DNA of 64,000 nucleotides, from contig NZ_CP116871.1 of NCBI RefSeq assembly GCF_031885415.1, positions 248,001 to 312,000 on the forward strand, written 5' to 3'. The notes under the pieces are model-generated. The model was not told where the DNA came from. It saw only the letters and a program-made list of their open reading frames with translations, and ran no database searches. The DNA is from Microbacterium forte. Lineage in GTDB: Bacteria; Actinomycetota; Actinomycetes; Actinomycetales; Microbacteriaceae. Position numbers and translations under genes: made by a program. Below are positions 25,273 to 34,523 of this stretch, piece after piece. Position 1 is the stretch's first letter. The number at the start of each line of letters is the position of its first letter.

Positions 25273-27365
25273 GCGTTCTCCTTGATGGTCTCGCGTGCGG
25301 CCGCGATGACGGCCTCGGTGGTGATGCCGAACTTCTGGAACAGGGTCTTGTAGTCGGCGGAGGCGCCGAAGTGGTCGATGCCGACCGAGCGGCCACGGTC
25401 GCCCACGATGCCGCGCCAGCTGAGCACGGAACCCGCCTCGACCGAGACACGCGCCGTGACGGCCTTCGGCAGGACCGACTCGCGGTATGCCTCGTCCTGC
25501 TCCTCGAACCACTCCAGGGACGGAGCGGAGACGACGCGCACGTTGACGCCCTCCTCGGCGAGTGCCGCGCGGGCGTCGACGGCGAGCTGCACCTCGGAGC
25601 CCGTCGCGATGATGATCACGTCGGGGGTGCCGTTCGGAGCCTCGGCGAGCACATAGGCGCCCTTAGCGACGCCGTCGGTCGATGCGAAGACATCGCCCTC
25701 CGCTGTGCCCTGTCCGCGCTCGAACACCGGGATGTTCTGTCGGGTCAGGGCGATGCCGGCCGGGCCCTCATGCCGACGGAGGATCTCGAGCCATGCGGCT
25801 GAGGTCTCGTTGGCGTCGGCAGGGCGCACCAGGGTGAAGTTGGGGATGGCGCGCAGCGTCGCGATCTGCTCGATCGGCTGGTGCGTGGGCCCGTCTTCGC
25901 CGAGTGCGACGGAGTCGTGCGTCCAGACGAAGATGCTGGGGACGTTCATGAGAGCGGCCAGACGCACCGGCGGGCGCATGTAGTCGCTGAAGATGAGGAA
26001 CGTGCCACCGAAGGCGCGAGTCGGACCATGCAGCACGATGCCGTTGACGATCGCGCCCATGGCATGCTCGCGGATGCCGAAGTGCAGCACACGGCCGTAG
26101 GGGTCGCCCGACCACTCGTGCGTCGACCACTCGGCGGGGATGAAGGACTTGGAGTCCTTGATCGTGGTGAGGTTCGATTCGGCGAGGTCGGCCGAGCCGC
26201 CCCAGAGCTCGGGAAGCTCGGCGGCGAGGGCGTTGATGACCTGCCCTGACGCCGCGCGGGTCGAGACGTCCTTGCCGCTCTCGAACACGGGGAGCGCCGA
26301 GGCGATGTCGGCCGGCAGCTCCTTGGCCTCGAGGCGGTCGAGGAGGGCCTTGCGCTCGGGGTTCGCGGCGGCCCACGCATCGAACGACTGCTGCCATGCG
26401 GCACGGCTCTCGGCGGCACGCTCTGCCAGGCCGCGTGTGCGGGCGAGGACGTCGTCGGCGATCGCGAACTGCTCGTCGGCGTCGAATCCGAGGACCTTCT
26501 TGGTCGCGGCGAGCTCGTCGCCACCCAGTGCCGATCCGTGGATCTTGCCGGAGTTCTGCTTGCCCGGCGACGGCCAGCCGATGATCGTCTTCAGGATGAT
26601 GAGCGACGGCTTGGAGGTCTCGCCCTTGGCGGCCTCGATGGCGGCATGGAGCTCGGCGACGTCTTCGACGTACTCGCCCGACTTCTTCCAATCGACGGTC
26701 TGTACCTGCCAGCCGTAGGCCTCGTAGCGCTTCGCGACGTCTTCAGTGAAGGCGACGTTCGTGTCGTCCTCGATCGAGATCTGGTTGGAGTCGTAGATCG
26801 CGATGAGGTTGCCGAGCTCCTGGTGGCCCGCGAGCGAGGACGCTTCGCTGGTGACGCCCTCCTGGAGGTCGCCGTCGCCGGCGATCACGTAGACGAAGTG
26901 GTCGAACGGGCTGGTGCCCGCGGCCGCCTCGGGGTCGAAGAGACCGCGCTCGTAGCGAGCGGCGTAGGCGAAGCCCACCGCGGAGGCGAGTCCCTGGCCG
27001 AGCGGGCCGGTGGTGATCTCGACGCCCTTGGTGTGGCCGTACTCGGGGTGCCCGGGGGTGAGCGAGCCCCAGGTGCGCAGCGCCTTGAGGTCGTCGAGCT
27101 CGAGGCCGAAGCCGCCCAGGTAGAGCTGCACGTACTGGGTGAGGGAGGAGTGTCCGACCGAGAGGATGAAGCGGTCGCGGCCGAGCCAGTCGGTGTCGGT
27201 CGGGTCGTGACGCAGCACCCGCTGGTAGAGGAGATACGCGGCCGGAGCCAGGCTCATCGCGGTGCCGGGGTGGCCGTTGCCGACCTTCTCCACGGCATCC
27301 GCAGCCAGAAGACGCGCGGTGTCCACCGCGCGTCGGTCGATCTCATCCCACTGCAATTCCGACAC
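25269..27365 (-). CDS. tkt: Transketolase
   Basis: Thiamine-diphosphate enzyme moving two-carbon units between sugar phosphates in the non-oxidative pentose phosphate pathway. The 698-aa product has [10 protein letters not shown], the cofactor motif beginning GDGDLQEGV, and [10 protein letters not shown] in the central domain. GTG 27365 (product begins [14 protein letters not shown]) is preferred because AGAAGGG lies just before it; an ATG 18 bp further upstream is possible. It is the first gene of the six-gene operon; the promoter should lie in the 27,384-27,700 gap. Confidence 0.96.
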   Translation of the reverse strand: MSELQWDEIDRRAVDTARLLAADAVEKVGNGHPGTAMSLAPAAYLLYQRVLRHDPTDTDWLGRDRFILSVGHSSLTQYVQLYLGGFGLELDDLKALRTWGSLTPGHPEYGHTKGVEITTGPLGQGLASAVGFAYAARYERGLFDPEAAAGTSPFDHFVYVIAGDGDLQEGVTSEASSLAGHQELGNLIAIYDSNQISIEDDTNVAFTEDVAKRYEAYGWQVQTVDWKKSGEYVEDVAELHAAIEAAKGETSKPSLIILKTIIGWPSPGKQNSGKIHGSALGGDELAATKKVLGFDADEQFAIADDVLARTRGLAERAAESRAAWQQSFDAWAAANPERKALLDRLEAKELPADIASALPVFESGKDVSTRAASGQVINALAAELPELWGGSADLAESNLTTIKDSKSFIPAEWSTHEWSGDPYGRVLHFGIREHAMGAIVNGIVLHGPTRAFGGTFLIFSDYMRPPVRLAALMNVPSIFVWTHDSVALGEDGPTHQPIEQIATLRAIPNFTLVRPADANETSAAWLEILRRHEGPAGIALTRQNIPVFERGQGTAEGDVFASTDGVAKGAYVLAEAPNGTPDVIIIATGSEVQLAVDARAALAEEGVNVRVVSAPSLEWFEEQDEAYRESVLPKAVTARVSVEAGSVLSWRGIVGDRGRSVGIDHFGASADYKTLFQKFGITTEAVIAAARETIKENA

Positions 27366-27383
27366 TGTGAAGCCCTTCTGCAA

Positions 27384-27698
27384 CTGTTCGAGAGCGCCCG
27401 GATTGCACGATCGCAGTCCGCAACGCTACGGAAGGGTGTGTGATGTGCGCTGGGCGCGCGAGTCATTTCAGCATAGCGCCGAGGTCCGACCCATTACCCC
27501 CCTTTACAACGCTCCGCCCTTCCAGTAATTCCATGGATCTGTGGTGGCTTCTGCAGCACGGTGGGACTGGGGATCATCGTTCCTGGAACGCGATTCCGTG
27601 ACGGCCGCGTGAGGCGGACGCAGAGCGTGAACCGGGGCTGACGCCCGGACGGCGGGCGAGCCCATCGTCCCGCGTGCTCTAGACTGGGGAACGCTGTC
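27384..27698. other. Divergent intergenic region between tkt and ctaB
   Basis: About 315 bp without a gene that I can support. It must hold the leftward tkt promoter and the rightward ctaB promoter. The only clear element is a TAGACT -10-like hexamer at 27680-27685 pointing toward ctaB. A CCCCCC run near 27494 and GC-rich stretches show no convincing stem-loop or riboswitch. Confidence 0.5.
27680..27685 (+). promoter_or_regulatory. Probable -10 element for ctaB
   Basis: TAGACT fits the actinobacterial -10 consensus TANNNT. Transcription would begin near 27692, close to the possible GTG start at 27699 of ctaB. There is no good -35, which is common in this group. Confidence 0.45.
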
Positions 27699-27734
27699 GT
27701 GACGCGTGTGGAGGAGGCGATCGAGATCTCGACG

Positions 27735-28640
27735 ATGTCTGATCAGACCGTTGTGAAGAAGTCCATCGGTCGCACCGTGAAGGCGTACGTCGCCCTCACC
27801 AAGCCGCGCGTCCTCGAACTGCTGCTGGTGTCGACCGTCCCGGTGATGTTCCTCGCCCAGGGCGGACTGCCCGACATGTGGCTGGTCCTCGCCACCGTCA
27901 TCGGCGGATCGTTGAGCGCGGGCTCCGCCGCGGCGTTCAACATGTACCTCGATCGCGACATCGACGCCCACATGCACCGCACCGAGAATCGTCCGCTCGT
28001 GACGGGAGAGATCACGCCTCGCGGCGCGCTGATCTTCTCGTGGACCCTGGCCGTGGTCTCGACCGTGTGGCTGTGGTACACCACGAACTGGCTGGCGGCC
28101 ACGCTGTCGGCATCCGCGATCTTCTTCTACGTCGTGATCTACACGATGATCCTCAAGCGCCGCACCGAACAGAACATCATCTGGGGCGGTATCGCCGGAT
28201 GCTTCCCGGTTCTCATCGGCTGGGCGGCTGTCACCGGTTCGCTCGACTGGCCGGCGCTCATCCTCTTCGCGCTCATCTTCCTCTGGACCCCGCCGCACTA
28301 CTGGCCGCTCTCCATGAAGTACAAGGACGACTACGAAGACGTCGACGTGCCCATGCTCGGTGTGACCCGCAACGCCTCGCAGGTCGGTCTCCAGGTCATC
28401 CTGTACGCCTGGGCGACCATCGCCTGCTCGCTGCTGCTGATCCCGATCGCGAACATGGGCCTCGTCTACACCGTCTCCGCCCTCGTGTTCGGAGGGTGGT
28501 TCATCTATGAATCACACCGTCTGTACAACCAGGCGGTGCGGGGGAACGAGGCGCGGCCGATGCGCGTCTTCCACGCCTCGATCACCTACTTGACGCTGAT
28601 CTTCGTCGCCGTCGCCGTCGACCCGCTGCTGCCGTTCTGA
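27735..28640 (+). CDS. ctaB: Protoheme IX farnesyltransferase (haem O synthase)
   Basis: Adds a farnesyl chain to haem B to give haem O for cytochrome oxidase. The 301-aa integral membrane protein has the UbiA-type motif [16 protein letters not shown] (two Asp for Mg-diphosphate binding) and a second aspartate-rich loop [13 protein letters not shown], with about nine hydrophobic spans. ATG 27735 is the conservative start; GTG 27699 would add 12 residues and GGAGGAGG at 27709-27716 lies between them. Next to ctaA on the opposite strand. Confidence 0.93.
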   Translation: MSDQTVVKKSIGRTVKAYVALTKPRVLELLLVSTVPVMFLAQGGLPDMWLVLATVIGGSLSAGSAAAFNMYLDRDIDAHMHRTENRPLVTGEITPRGALIFSWTLAVVSTVWLWYTTNWLAATLSASAIFFYVVIYTMILKRRTEQNIIWGGIAGCFPVLIGWAAVTGSLDWPALILFALIFLWTPPHYWPLSMKYKDDYEDVDVPMLGVTRNASQVGLQVILYAWATIACSLLLIPIANMGLVYTVSALVFGGWFIYESHRLYNQAVRGNEARPMRVFHASITYLTLIFVAVAVDPLLPF

Positions 28641-29026
28641 GCCTCGTCGTCCTCGGCGATCTGCTCGGCATCCGCGTGGGTCGAGCTGTTCTCGACCATC
28701 GTGGTCTCGTCGTCGGCGGCGTCTGATTCGGTGTCGCCGTCGATCGGCTCGACGACGACGGGAGCGGGGGAGGGCAGAAGCGCCTGCACGGCGCTCAGCG
28801 CCACCGCGACGAGGATTCCGATGACGCCCGCGCCCAGGAGTGCGGCGCCGACGACGACGAGCGACTGCCCGACGTAGACCTCGATGCCGGTGGCCGTGCC
28901 GTCGAGCAGAGTGCTCGTCATGGTGCCGATCTGACCGGCGATGAGCCATCCGCCCACGCCAGCCGAGGCGAGCGAGAGCACGAGGAGGAGCCAGAAGCCG
29001 ATGCTGCGTGTCAGTGACTTTTTCAT
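28586..29026 (-). CDS. Membrane protein with acidic C-terminal tail (hypothetical)
   Basis: From ATG 29026 the 146-aa product has a basic start (MKKSLTRS), two hydrophobic spans (about 9-30 and about 55-80) and a highly acidic, probably disordered cytoplasmic or external tail ([14 protein letters not shown]). I recognise no family. The last 55 bp overlap the convergent ctaB gene. Its place between haem O and haem A synthase genes suggests a link to the respiratory chain, but this is only context. Confidence 0.6.
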   Translation of the reverse strand: MKKSLTRSIGFWLLLVLSLASAGVGGWLIAGQIGTMTSTLLDGTATGIEVYVGQSLVVVGAALLGAGVIGILVAVALSAVQALLPSPAPVVVEPIDGDTESDAADDETTMVENSSTHADAEQIAEDDEAQNGSSGSTATATKISVK

Positions 29027-29126
29027 GTCGGCCACGATGCACGACCAACTGATGAGCCTCTGATGCCTCAGCTGTGCATCCACTGTGCCGAGGGCTCGGA
29101 GCGCGCCGACCTCACGGCCGGGTTCG

Positions 29127-30230
29127 TCACTCCCTGGGCGCGACGGGCTTCTTCAGATGCAGCACCACGACCGTGTACGTCGCCGCCGAGAGCGACGCGA
29201 GCACCATGTGGATGCCGACGAGCAGTGGAGGGAGGCCCTCACGCGCCTGCCAGATGCCGACACCGACCTGCACGAGGATCGCGAGCACGAGCACGAGCAA
29301 CCACTTGCGGGGTTCGAGTCGCAGCACCCATGCGGAGATCGTGAGCGTGGCGACGAGCGCGGCGAGGATGTATCCGGGCCATGCGTGGACGTGCGCCAGC
29401 ACGGTGGCGTCGAACCCGTGACGGAGCACGTCGGCATCACCAGAATGCGGGCCCGAACCGGTGGTGAGCACACCGAAGACGATCGTGACGGCGAGAGCCA
29501 GGCCCGTGACGTGGCTCAGGATCGCGAACCACTTCGGGACCGCGCGCTCCCTCGGACCCGGCTGCCCGTACAGGCGCACCAGGAACGCCGCGGTGACGCA
29601 CACCAGCAGCAGGGAGGAGACGTAGTGGAACCCGACGATGAAGGGGTTCAGGCCGGTGAGCACGGTGATGCCGCCGACGAGCGCCTGTGCGACGACTCCG
29701 AGCAGGACGATCCAGGCGAGGACGACGAGATCACGACGGTCGGTCGTCAGACGGAAGGATCGCACCATCGCCGCGATCACGGCGATCAGCAGAGCGCCCA
29801 TGGCGAATGGAGTCGCGGGAAGCGAGAACAGCGACACGATCACGAAGGTGATGACGGCCGCGAGAATGCCGGCGCCCGCGAAACGCAGGGCGGAGAAGAC
29901 CAGCAGTCGGCCGCCGACACGTGCGAGCACGAGCAGCAGGACGGCGAGGGCGATGATGCCGACGACGCCCGTCATGACGCGGTTGCCGAACTCGATGATG
30001 CCGTGGATGCCCTGATCGGCATATATCGGCACGAGCGACTCGGGGGTGCAGAGCGGCCATTCCGAGCACCCGAGGCCGGAGCCCGTGAGGCGCACTGCGC
30101 CGCCGGTGCCGATGATGATCGTCTGAGCCAGGAAGGACAGCCAGGCGAACACGCGGAGAGCTCGTCCCCAGAGGATCGCATGAGCCGAGGCCGGTGCGTT
30201 CACGGGGGAGGAGATCGAGGGCTGGGGCAT
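29127..30230 (-). CDS. ctaA: Haem A synthase (COX15/CtaA family)
   Basis: Converts haem O to haem A for the aa3-type oxidase. The 367-aa protein has about eight spans and the conserved TGGAVRLTGSGLGCSEWPLC N-terminal motif with a cysteine pair, HGIIEFGNRVMTG (first haem-ligand His), FHYVSSLLL, LAHVHAW and VGIHMVLAS with the further His ligands. It is divergent from the suf operon, with 232 bp between. Confidence 0.93.
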   Translation of the reverse strand: MPQPSISSPVNAPASAHAILWGRALRVFAWLSFLAQTIIIGTGGAVRLTGSGLGCSEWPLCTPESLVPIYADQGIHGIIEFGNRVMTGVVGIIALAVLLLVLARVGGRLLVFSALRFAGAGILAAVITFVIVSLFSLPATPFAMGALLIAVIAAMVRSFRLTTDRRDLVVLAWIVLLGVVAQALVGGITVLTGLNPFIVGFHYVSSLLLVCVTAAFLVRLYGQPGPRERAVPKWFAILSHVTGLALAVTIVFGVLTTGSGPHSGDADVLRHGFDATVLAHVHAWPGYILAALVATLTISAWVLRLEPRKWLLVLVLAILVQVGVGIWQAREGLPPLLVGIHMVLASLSAATYTVVVLHLKKPVAPRE

Positions 30231-30287
30231 AAGTCTTCTCCGAACCGCCCGGACACGGCGGGCGGCCCTGTCTTCAGGCGGAACCTG

Positions 30288-30293
30288 TAGAAT
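30288..30293 (+). promoter_or_regulatory. Probable -10 element of the suf operon
   Basis: TAGAAT fits the consensus TANNNT closely. It lies 170 bp before sufB, giving a long leader that begins close to the stem-loop at 30303-30333. Confidence 0.5.
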
Positions 30294-30302
30294 CGGATTG
30301 TT

Positions 30303-30333
30303 GTGATGAGCGCTTACCGCGCTGAAGCATCAC
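30303..30333 (+). promoter_or_regulatory. Stem-loop in the suf leader
   Basis: GTGATG (30303-30308) pairs with CATCAC (30328-30333), and inside it AGCGC pairs with GCGCT around TTACC; the 3' side has a GAAG bulge. If transcription starts from the -10 above, this hairpin lies at the very 5' end of the mRNA. It could be an RNA element or, as a DNA dyad, an operator. No SufR gene is present upstream of sufB here. Confidence 0.5.
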
Positions 30334-30462
30334 TAACAGTTTAGGCGCGATGGATGCGCCGGTGATGAGGGCCCACCAACGGCACCCGCTCCCGCAGACT
30401 CGACGGGGATCAGGTGTGTCGGGGCGGATGACACCGTTTGGGACCTGTGAGGAGAGTGTGTG

Positions 30463-31881
30463 ATGTCGGATGTGCTGATCGACCGCCCGGAGCTTGACGG
30501 CCTGGGGGTGTACGAATTCGGATGGCATGACGAAGATGCCGCCGGAGCCATCGCCAAGCGTGGAATCTCCGAAGAGGTGGTTCGCGGGATCTCGGCGCTC
30601 AAGCACGAGCCCGAATGGATGCTGAAGACCCGTCTCAAGGGGTATCAGCTCTTCGGACGCAAGCCGATGCCGACGTGGGGTGCAGACCTCAGCGAGATCG
30701 ACTTCGACAACATCAAGTACTTCGTGCGCTCCACGGAGAAGCAGGCGCAGTCCTGGGAGGACCTCCCCGCGGAGATCCGCGAGACCTACGAGCGCCTCGG
30801 CATCCCCGAGGCCGAACGCCAGCGCCTCGTCGCGGGCGTCGCCGCCCAGTACGAGTCCGAGGTCGTCTACCACCAGATCCGCGAGGACCTGGAGGAGCAG
30901 GGTGTCATCTTCATGGACACCGACACCGCTCTGCGCGAGCACCCCGAGTTCTTCGAGGAGTACTTCGGCTCGGTGATCCCGGCCGGTGACAACAAGTTCG
31001 CCGCCCTGAACACCGCCGTGTGGTCCGGAGGCTCGTTCGTCTACGTCCCCAAGGGCGTGCACGTCGAGATCCCGCTCCAGGCCTACTTCCGCATCAACAC
31101 CGAGAACATGGGTCAGTTCGAGCGGACGCTGATCATCGCCGACGAAGACAGCTACGTCCACTACATCGAGGGCTGCACGGCTCCGATCTACAAGTCGGAC
31201 TCGCTGCACTCGGCCGTGGTCGAGATCATCGTGAAGAAGAACGCCCGCGTTCGGTACACGACGATCCAGAACTGGTCGAACAACGTCTACAACCTCGTCA
31301 CCAAGCGTGCGGTCGCGCACGAAGGCGCGACGATGGAATGGGTCGACGGCAACATCGGCTCCAAGGTGACGATGAAGTACCCGTCGATCTACCTGATGGG
31401 CGAGCACGCCAAGGGCGAGACGCTCTCTGTCGCGTTTGCAGGCCCGGGGCAGCACCAGGACGCCGGCGCGAAGATGATCCACATGGCGCCGTACACCCAG
31501 TCGTCGATCGTGTCGAAGTCGATCGCCCGTGGTGGCGGTCGTGCGGGATACCGCGGCGAGGTCCGAGTGGACGCCAACGCGCACCACTCCGCCAACACCG
31601 TGCGCTGCGACGCCCTGCTGGTCGACACCAAATCGCGCTCCGACACATATCCCGCGATCGACATCCGTGTGGACGACGTGCAGCTCGGCCACGAGGCGAC
31701 AGTCTCGAAGGTCAGTGAGGAGCAGCTCTTCTACCTGCAGTCTCGCGGCATGCCCGAGGACGAGGCGATGGCGATGATCGTGCGCGGCTTCATCGAGCCG
31801 ATCGCACGGGAACTGCCCATGGAGTACGCGATGGAACTGAACAAGCTCATCGAAATGGGCATGGAAGGATCGGTCGGCTAA
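30463..31881 (+). CDS. sufB: Fe-S cluster assembly protein SufB
   Basis: Scaffold subunit of the SufBCD complex that builds Fe-S clusters. The 472-aa product has the family C-terminal core with [18 protein letters not shown], the [12 protein letters not shown] segment, and [20 protein letters not shown] with the conserved Cys. No intein interrupts it, unlike in mycobacteria. ATG 30463 has GAGGAGAG upstream. It is the first gene of sufB-sufD-Rieske-sufC-sufT. Confidence 0.96.
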   Translation: MSDVLIDRPELDGLGVYEFGWHDEDAAGAIAKRGISEEVVRGISALKHEPEWMLKTRLKGYQLFGRKPMPTWGADLSEIDFDNIKYFVRSTEKQAQSWEDLPAEIRETYERLGIPEAERQRLVAGVAAQYESEVVYHQIREDLEEQGVIFMDTDTALREHPEFFEEYFGSVIPAGDNKFAALNTAVWSGGSFVYVPKGVHVEIPLQAYFRINTENMGQFERTLIIADEDSYVHYIEGCTAPIYKSDSLHSAVVEIIVKKNARVRYTTIQNWSNNVYNLVTKRAVAHEGATMEWVDGNIGSKVTMKYPSIYLMGEHAKGETLSVAFAGPGQHQDAGAKMIHMAPYTQSSIVSKSIARGGGRAGYRGEVRVDANAHHSANTVRCDALLVDTKSRSDTYPAIDIRVDDVQLGHEATVSKVSEEQLFYLQSRGMPEDEAMAMIVRGFIEPIARELPMEYAMELNKLIEMGMEGSVG

Positions 31882-33087
31882 ATGGCGGCCTCGACGACAG
31901 CGCCCAGCGAGGCGCAGCACACGAACGCGCACATCGACCCCGCAGCACAGGTCTCCTCCGCCGGATTCGTCCCGGTGCAGACCCGCTCGGAGCGCCCCCA
32001 CTCCTTCGACCCGGATGACTTCGGTGCTCCCACCGGTCGCGAGGTCAACTGGAAGCACACCCCGGTCGCCAAGCTCTCGCCTCTCTTCGAGGTCGCGGGA
32101 GCGGGCGATGGCGTGAGCTACTCCTTCAACTCGGGAGAGCAGTACGTGTCGGCGCCGCTGGCCGCCGGCGACGCACCGCGCGGGGAGGTCTTCCTCGCGG
32201 AGGACATCACCGCCGCGATCGCGTGGCAGGGCGCAACCGAAGCGCTCCACATCCGCATCCCGCGTGAAGAAGAGGTCGCTGAGCCGGTCTTCCTCGCGAT
32301 CGACGGACTCGGTGCAGATCGACGGGCCGACGCCCACATCGTGATCGAGGCGCTCGAGCACAGCTCCGCGACCGTCGTGCTCCAGCACACGGGCGCGGCG
32401 CAGTACTCGCAGAACGTCGAGATCATCGTGCGTGACGGTGCGAAGCTCACCGTCATCAGCCTGCAGCAGTGGCAGGACGAAGCCGTGCACACGTCCGCTC
32501 ACCAGGCTCGCGTCGACGCGGATGCCACGCTCAAGCACTTCGTCATCAGCTTCGGCGGCGGCGTCGTCCGTGTGAACCCGAGCGTCGAGCTCGCGGGTGC
32601 GGGCTCGGAGGGATACCTCTACGGCCTCTCCTACGCCGATGCGGGCCAGCACCTCGAGAGCCAGGTGTTCCTGCACCACAAGGGGCCGCACACCAAGGGC
32701 GACGTCCTCTACAAGGGTGCGCTCCAGGGCCAGGGCGCGCACAGCGTCTGGATCGGCGACGTGCTGATCGGCGCCGACGCGAACGGCACCGACTCGTACG
32801 AGGCGAACCGCAACCTGGTGCTCACCGAGGGCGCTCGCGCCGACTCGATCCCGAACCTGGAGATCGAGACCGGAGACATCCTCGGCGCGGGCCACGCCAG
32901 CGCCACCGGTCGTTTCGACGACGAGCAGCTGTTCTACCTGCAGGCCCGAGGGATCAGCGAAGAGGAAGCGCGCCGCCTCGTCGTGCTCGGCTTCCTCACC
33001 GACATCGTCCAGCGTCTGGGGATCCCCGCGCTGGAGGCCGAGCTTCTCGCCGCGATCGAGACGGAGCTCGCCGAGGTGAACGCATGA
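31882..33087 (+). CDS. sufD: Fe-S cluster assembly protein SufD
   Basis: Pairs with SufB to form the scaffold. The 401-aa protein shares the C-terminal SufBD domain: ARADSIPNLEIETGDI, HASATGRFDDEQLFYLQARG and EARRLVVLGFL. It lacks the SufB cysteine motif, as expected. The ATG follows the sufB stop directly and its stop overlaps the Rieske gene by 4 bp. Confidence 0.95.
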   Translation: MAASTTAPSEAQHTNAHIDPAAQVSSAGFVPVQTRSERPHSFDPDDFGAPTGREVNWKHTPVAKLSPLFEVAGAGDGVSYSFNSGEQYVSAPLAAGDAPRGEVFLAEDITAAIAWQGATEALHIRIPREEEVAEPVFLAIDGLGADRRADAHIVIEALEHSSATVVLQHTGAAQYSQNVEIIVRDGAKLTVISLQQWQDEAVHTSAHQARVDADATLKHFVISFGGGVVRVNPSVELAGAGSEGYLYGLSYADAGQHLESQVFLHHKGPHTKGDVLYKGALQGQGAHSVWIGDVLIGADANGTDSYEANRNLVLTEGARADSIPNLEIETGDILGAGHASATGRFDDEQLFYLQARGISEEEARRLVVLGFLTDIVQRLGIPALEAELLAAIETELAEVNA

Positions 33088-33410
33088 CCGCAGAGCGCGT
33101 CTGCGGCGTCGCCGAGCTCGAGCAGGACATGCCGCTGCGTGTCGAGCCGAACGGCGTGCCGATCACCGTCATCAAGGACTCCGAAGGCGTCATCCACGCC
33201 ATCGGAGACACCTGCACCCACGGTGACATCTCACTCTCCGAGGGCTTCGTCGAAGGAGAGACAGTGGAATGCTGGGCCCACGGCTCCGCATTCTCGCTGC
33301 TCACCGGCAAGCCCCAGAATCTCCCTGCTTATGAGCCCGTTCCGGTCTACGTCGTCGAGATCGACGGCGACGACGTGCTCATCGACCCGACTGTGACGAA
33401 GGAAGTCTGA
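33084..33410 (+). CDS. Rieske-type [2Fe-2S] ferredoxin of the suf operon
   Basis: A 108-aa protein with a full Rieske cluster motif: CTHGD (Cys, His) and CWAHG (Cys, His) 19 residues later. It belongs to the non-haem dioxygenase-ferredoxin type and may carry electrons to Fe-S assembly or to an oxygenase. Small Rieske proteins between sufD and sufC are a usual feature of actinobacterial suf operons. It overlaps sufD by 4 bp; sufC starts with the next base. Confidence 0.9.
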   Translation: MTAERVCGVAELEQDMPLRVEPNGVPITVIKDSEGVIHAIGDTCTHGDISLSEGFVEGETVECWAHGSAFSLLTGKPQNLPAYEPVPVYVVEIDGDDVLIDPTVTKEV

Positions 33411-34181
33411 ATGTCTGTTCTCGAAATCCGCGACCTCTACGTGACGGTCGAGACCGAGGCGGGAATCACCCCGATCCTCAACGGAATCACCCTCACGATG
33501 AACACGGGTGAGACGCACGCGATCATGGGCCCCAACGGCTCAGGCAAGTCGACGCTCGCTTACACGATCGCCGGTCACCCGAAGTACACGGTGGCTTCCG
33601 GCTCGATCACGTTCGACGGCCAGGACGTCCTCGCGATGAGCGTCGACGAGCGAGCTCGTGCGGGCCTCTTCCTCGCGATGCAGTACCCGGTCGAGATCCC
33701 CGGCGTGACGGTGACGAACTTCCTCCGCACTGCCAAGACCGCGATCGACGGCGAGGCGCCGGCGATCCGCGGGTGGACGAAGGACGTCAAGACGGCCATG
33801 TCCAACCTTCGTATGGACCCGAAGTTCGCCCAGCGCAACGTCAACGAGGGCTTCTCCGGCGGCGAGAAGAAGCGTCACGAGATCCTTCAGCTCGAGGTGC
33901 TCAAGCCCAAGTTCGCCGTCCTCGACGAGACCGACTCCGGCCTCGACGTCGACGCGCTGAAGATCGTCTCCGAGGGCGTCAACCGCGCCAAGGAGGCCAC
34001 GGGTCTCGGCGTGCTGCTGATCACGCACTACACCCGCATCCTCCGCTACATCCGCCCTGACTTCGTGCACGTGATCGTTGCGGGCAAGATCGTCGAAGAG
34101 GGCGGCCCGGAGCTCGCCGACCGGCTCGAGGACGAGGGATACGACCGTTTCCTCGACCCCGCAGCCCCGATCGAGGCGTAG
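33411..34181 (+). CDS. sufC: Fe-S assembly ATPase SufC
   Basis: ABC-type ATPase that drives the SufBD scaffold. The 256-aa product has Walker A GPNGSGKST (about 40-48), the modified signature FSGGEKKR and Walker B LAVLDETDSGLD (FAVLDETDSGLD here), the SufC-specific form with DETDSGLD. The start follows the Rieske stop directly. Confidence 0.97.
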   Translation: MSVLEIRDLYVTVETEAGITPILNGITLTMNTGETHAIMGPNGSGKSTLAYTIAGHPKYTVASGSITFDGQDVLAMSVDERARAGLFLAMQYPVEIPGVTVTNFLRTAKTAIDGEAPAIRGWTKDVKTAMSNLRMDPKFAQRNVNEGFSGGEKKRHEILQLEVLKPKFAVLDETDSGLDVDALKIVSEGVNRAKEATGLGVLLITHYTRILRYIRPDFVHVIVAGKIVEEGGPELADRLEDEGYDRFLDPAAPIEA

Positions 34182-34191
34182 GCTGATTGGC

Positions 34192-34521
34192 ATGACAGCC
34201 ACCCTCACCGACGAGAAGTACGACGAGGTCACCGAGGCTCTCAAAGACGTCATGGACCCGGAACTCGGGATCAACGTCGTCGACCTCGGCCTCATCTACG
34301 ATCTTGCGTGGGATGACGAGAACGATGCCCTCGTCATCCACATGACGCTCACCAGCGCAGGCTGCCCGTTGACCGACGTGCTCGAGGACCAGACCGCTCA
34401 GGCTCTGGACAGCGTCGTCGATCGCTTCCGCATCAACTGGGTGTGGATGCCGCCGTGGGGCCCCGAGAAGATCACGGACGACGGGCGCGACATGATGCGC
34501 GCTCTCGGCTTCGCCATCTGA
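34192..34521 (+). CDS. sufT: Metal-sulfur cluster biosynthesis factor SufT (MIP18/DUF59)
   Basis: The 109-aa product is a DUF59/MIP18 protein: VMDPELGINVVDLGLIYD near the N-terminus and MTLTSAGCPLTD with the conserved Cys. These proteins help load or transfer Fe-S clusters. It lies 10 bp after sufC. In many actinobacteria sufS and sufU stand between sufC and this gene; they are missing here. Confidence 0.93.
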   Translation: MTATLTDEKYDEVTEALKDVMDPELGINVVDLGLIYDLAWDDENDALVIHMTLTSAGCPLTDVLEDQTAQALDSVVDRFRINWVWMPPWGPEKITDDGRDMMRALGFAI

Positions 34522-34523
34522 GG

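Noticed and set aside
27384..27698. A riboswitch or small RNA in the tkt-ctaB gap
   Set aside because: No thiamine-type or other known conserved core and no strong stem-loop could be found.
30274..32895. 873-codon minus-strand open frame covering the suf genes
   Set aside because: It lies wholly antisense to sufB and sufD, has the biased composition of a high-GC shadow frame and no domain pattern.
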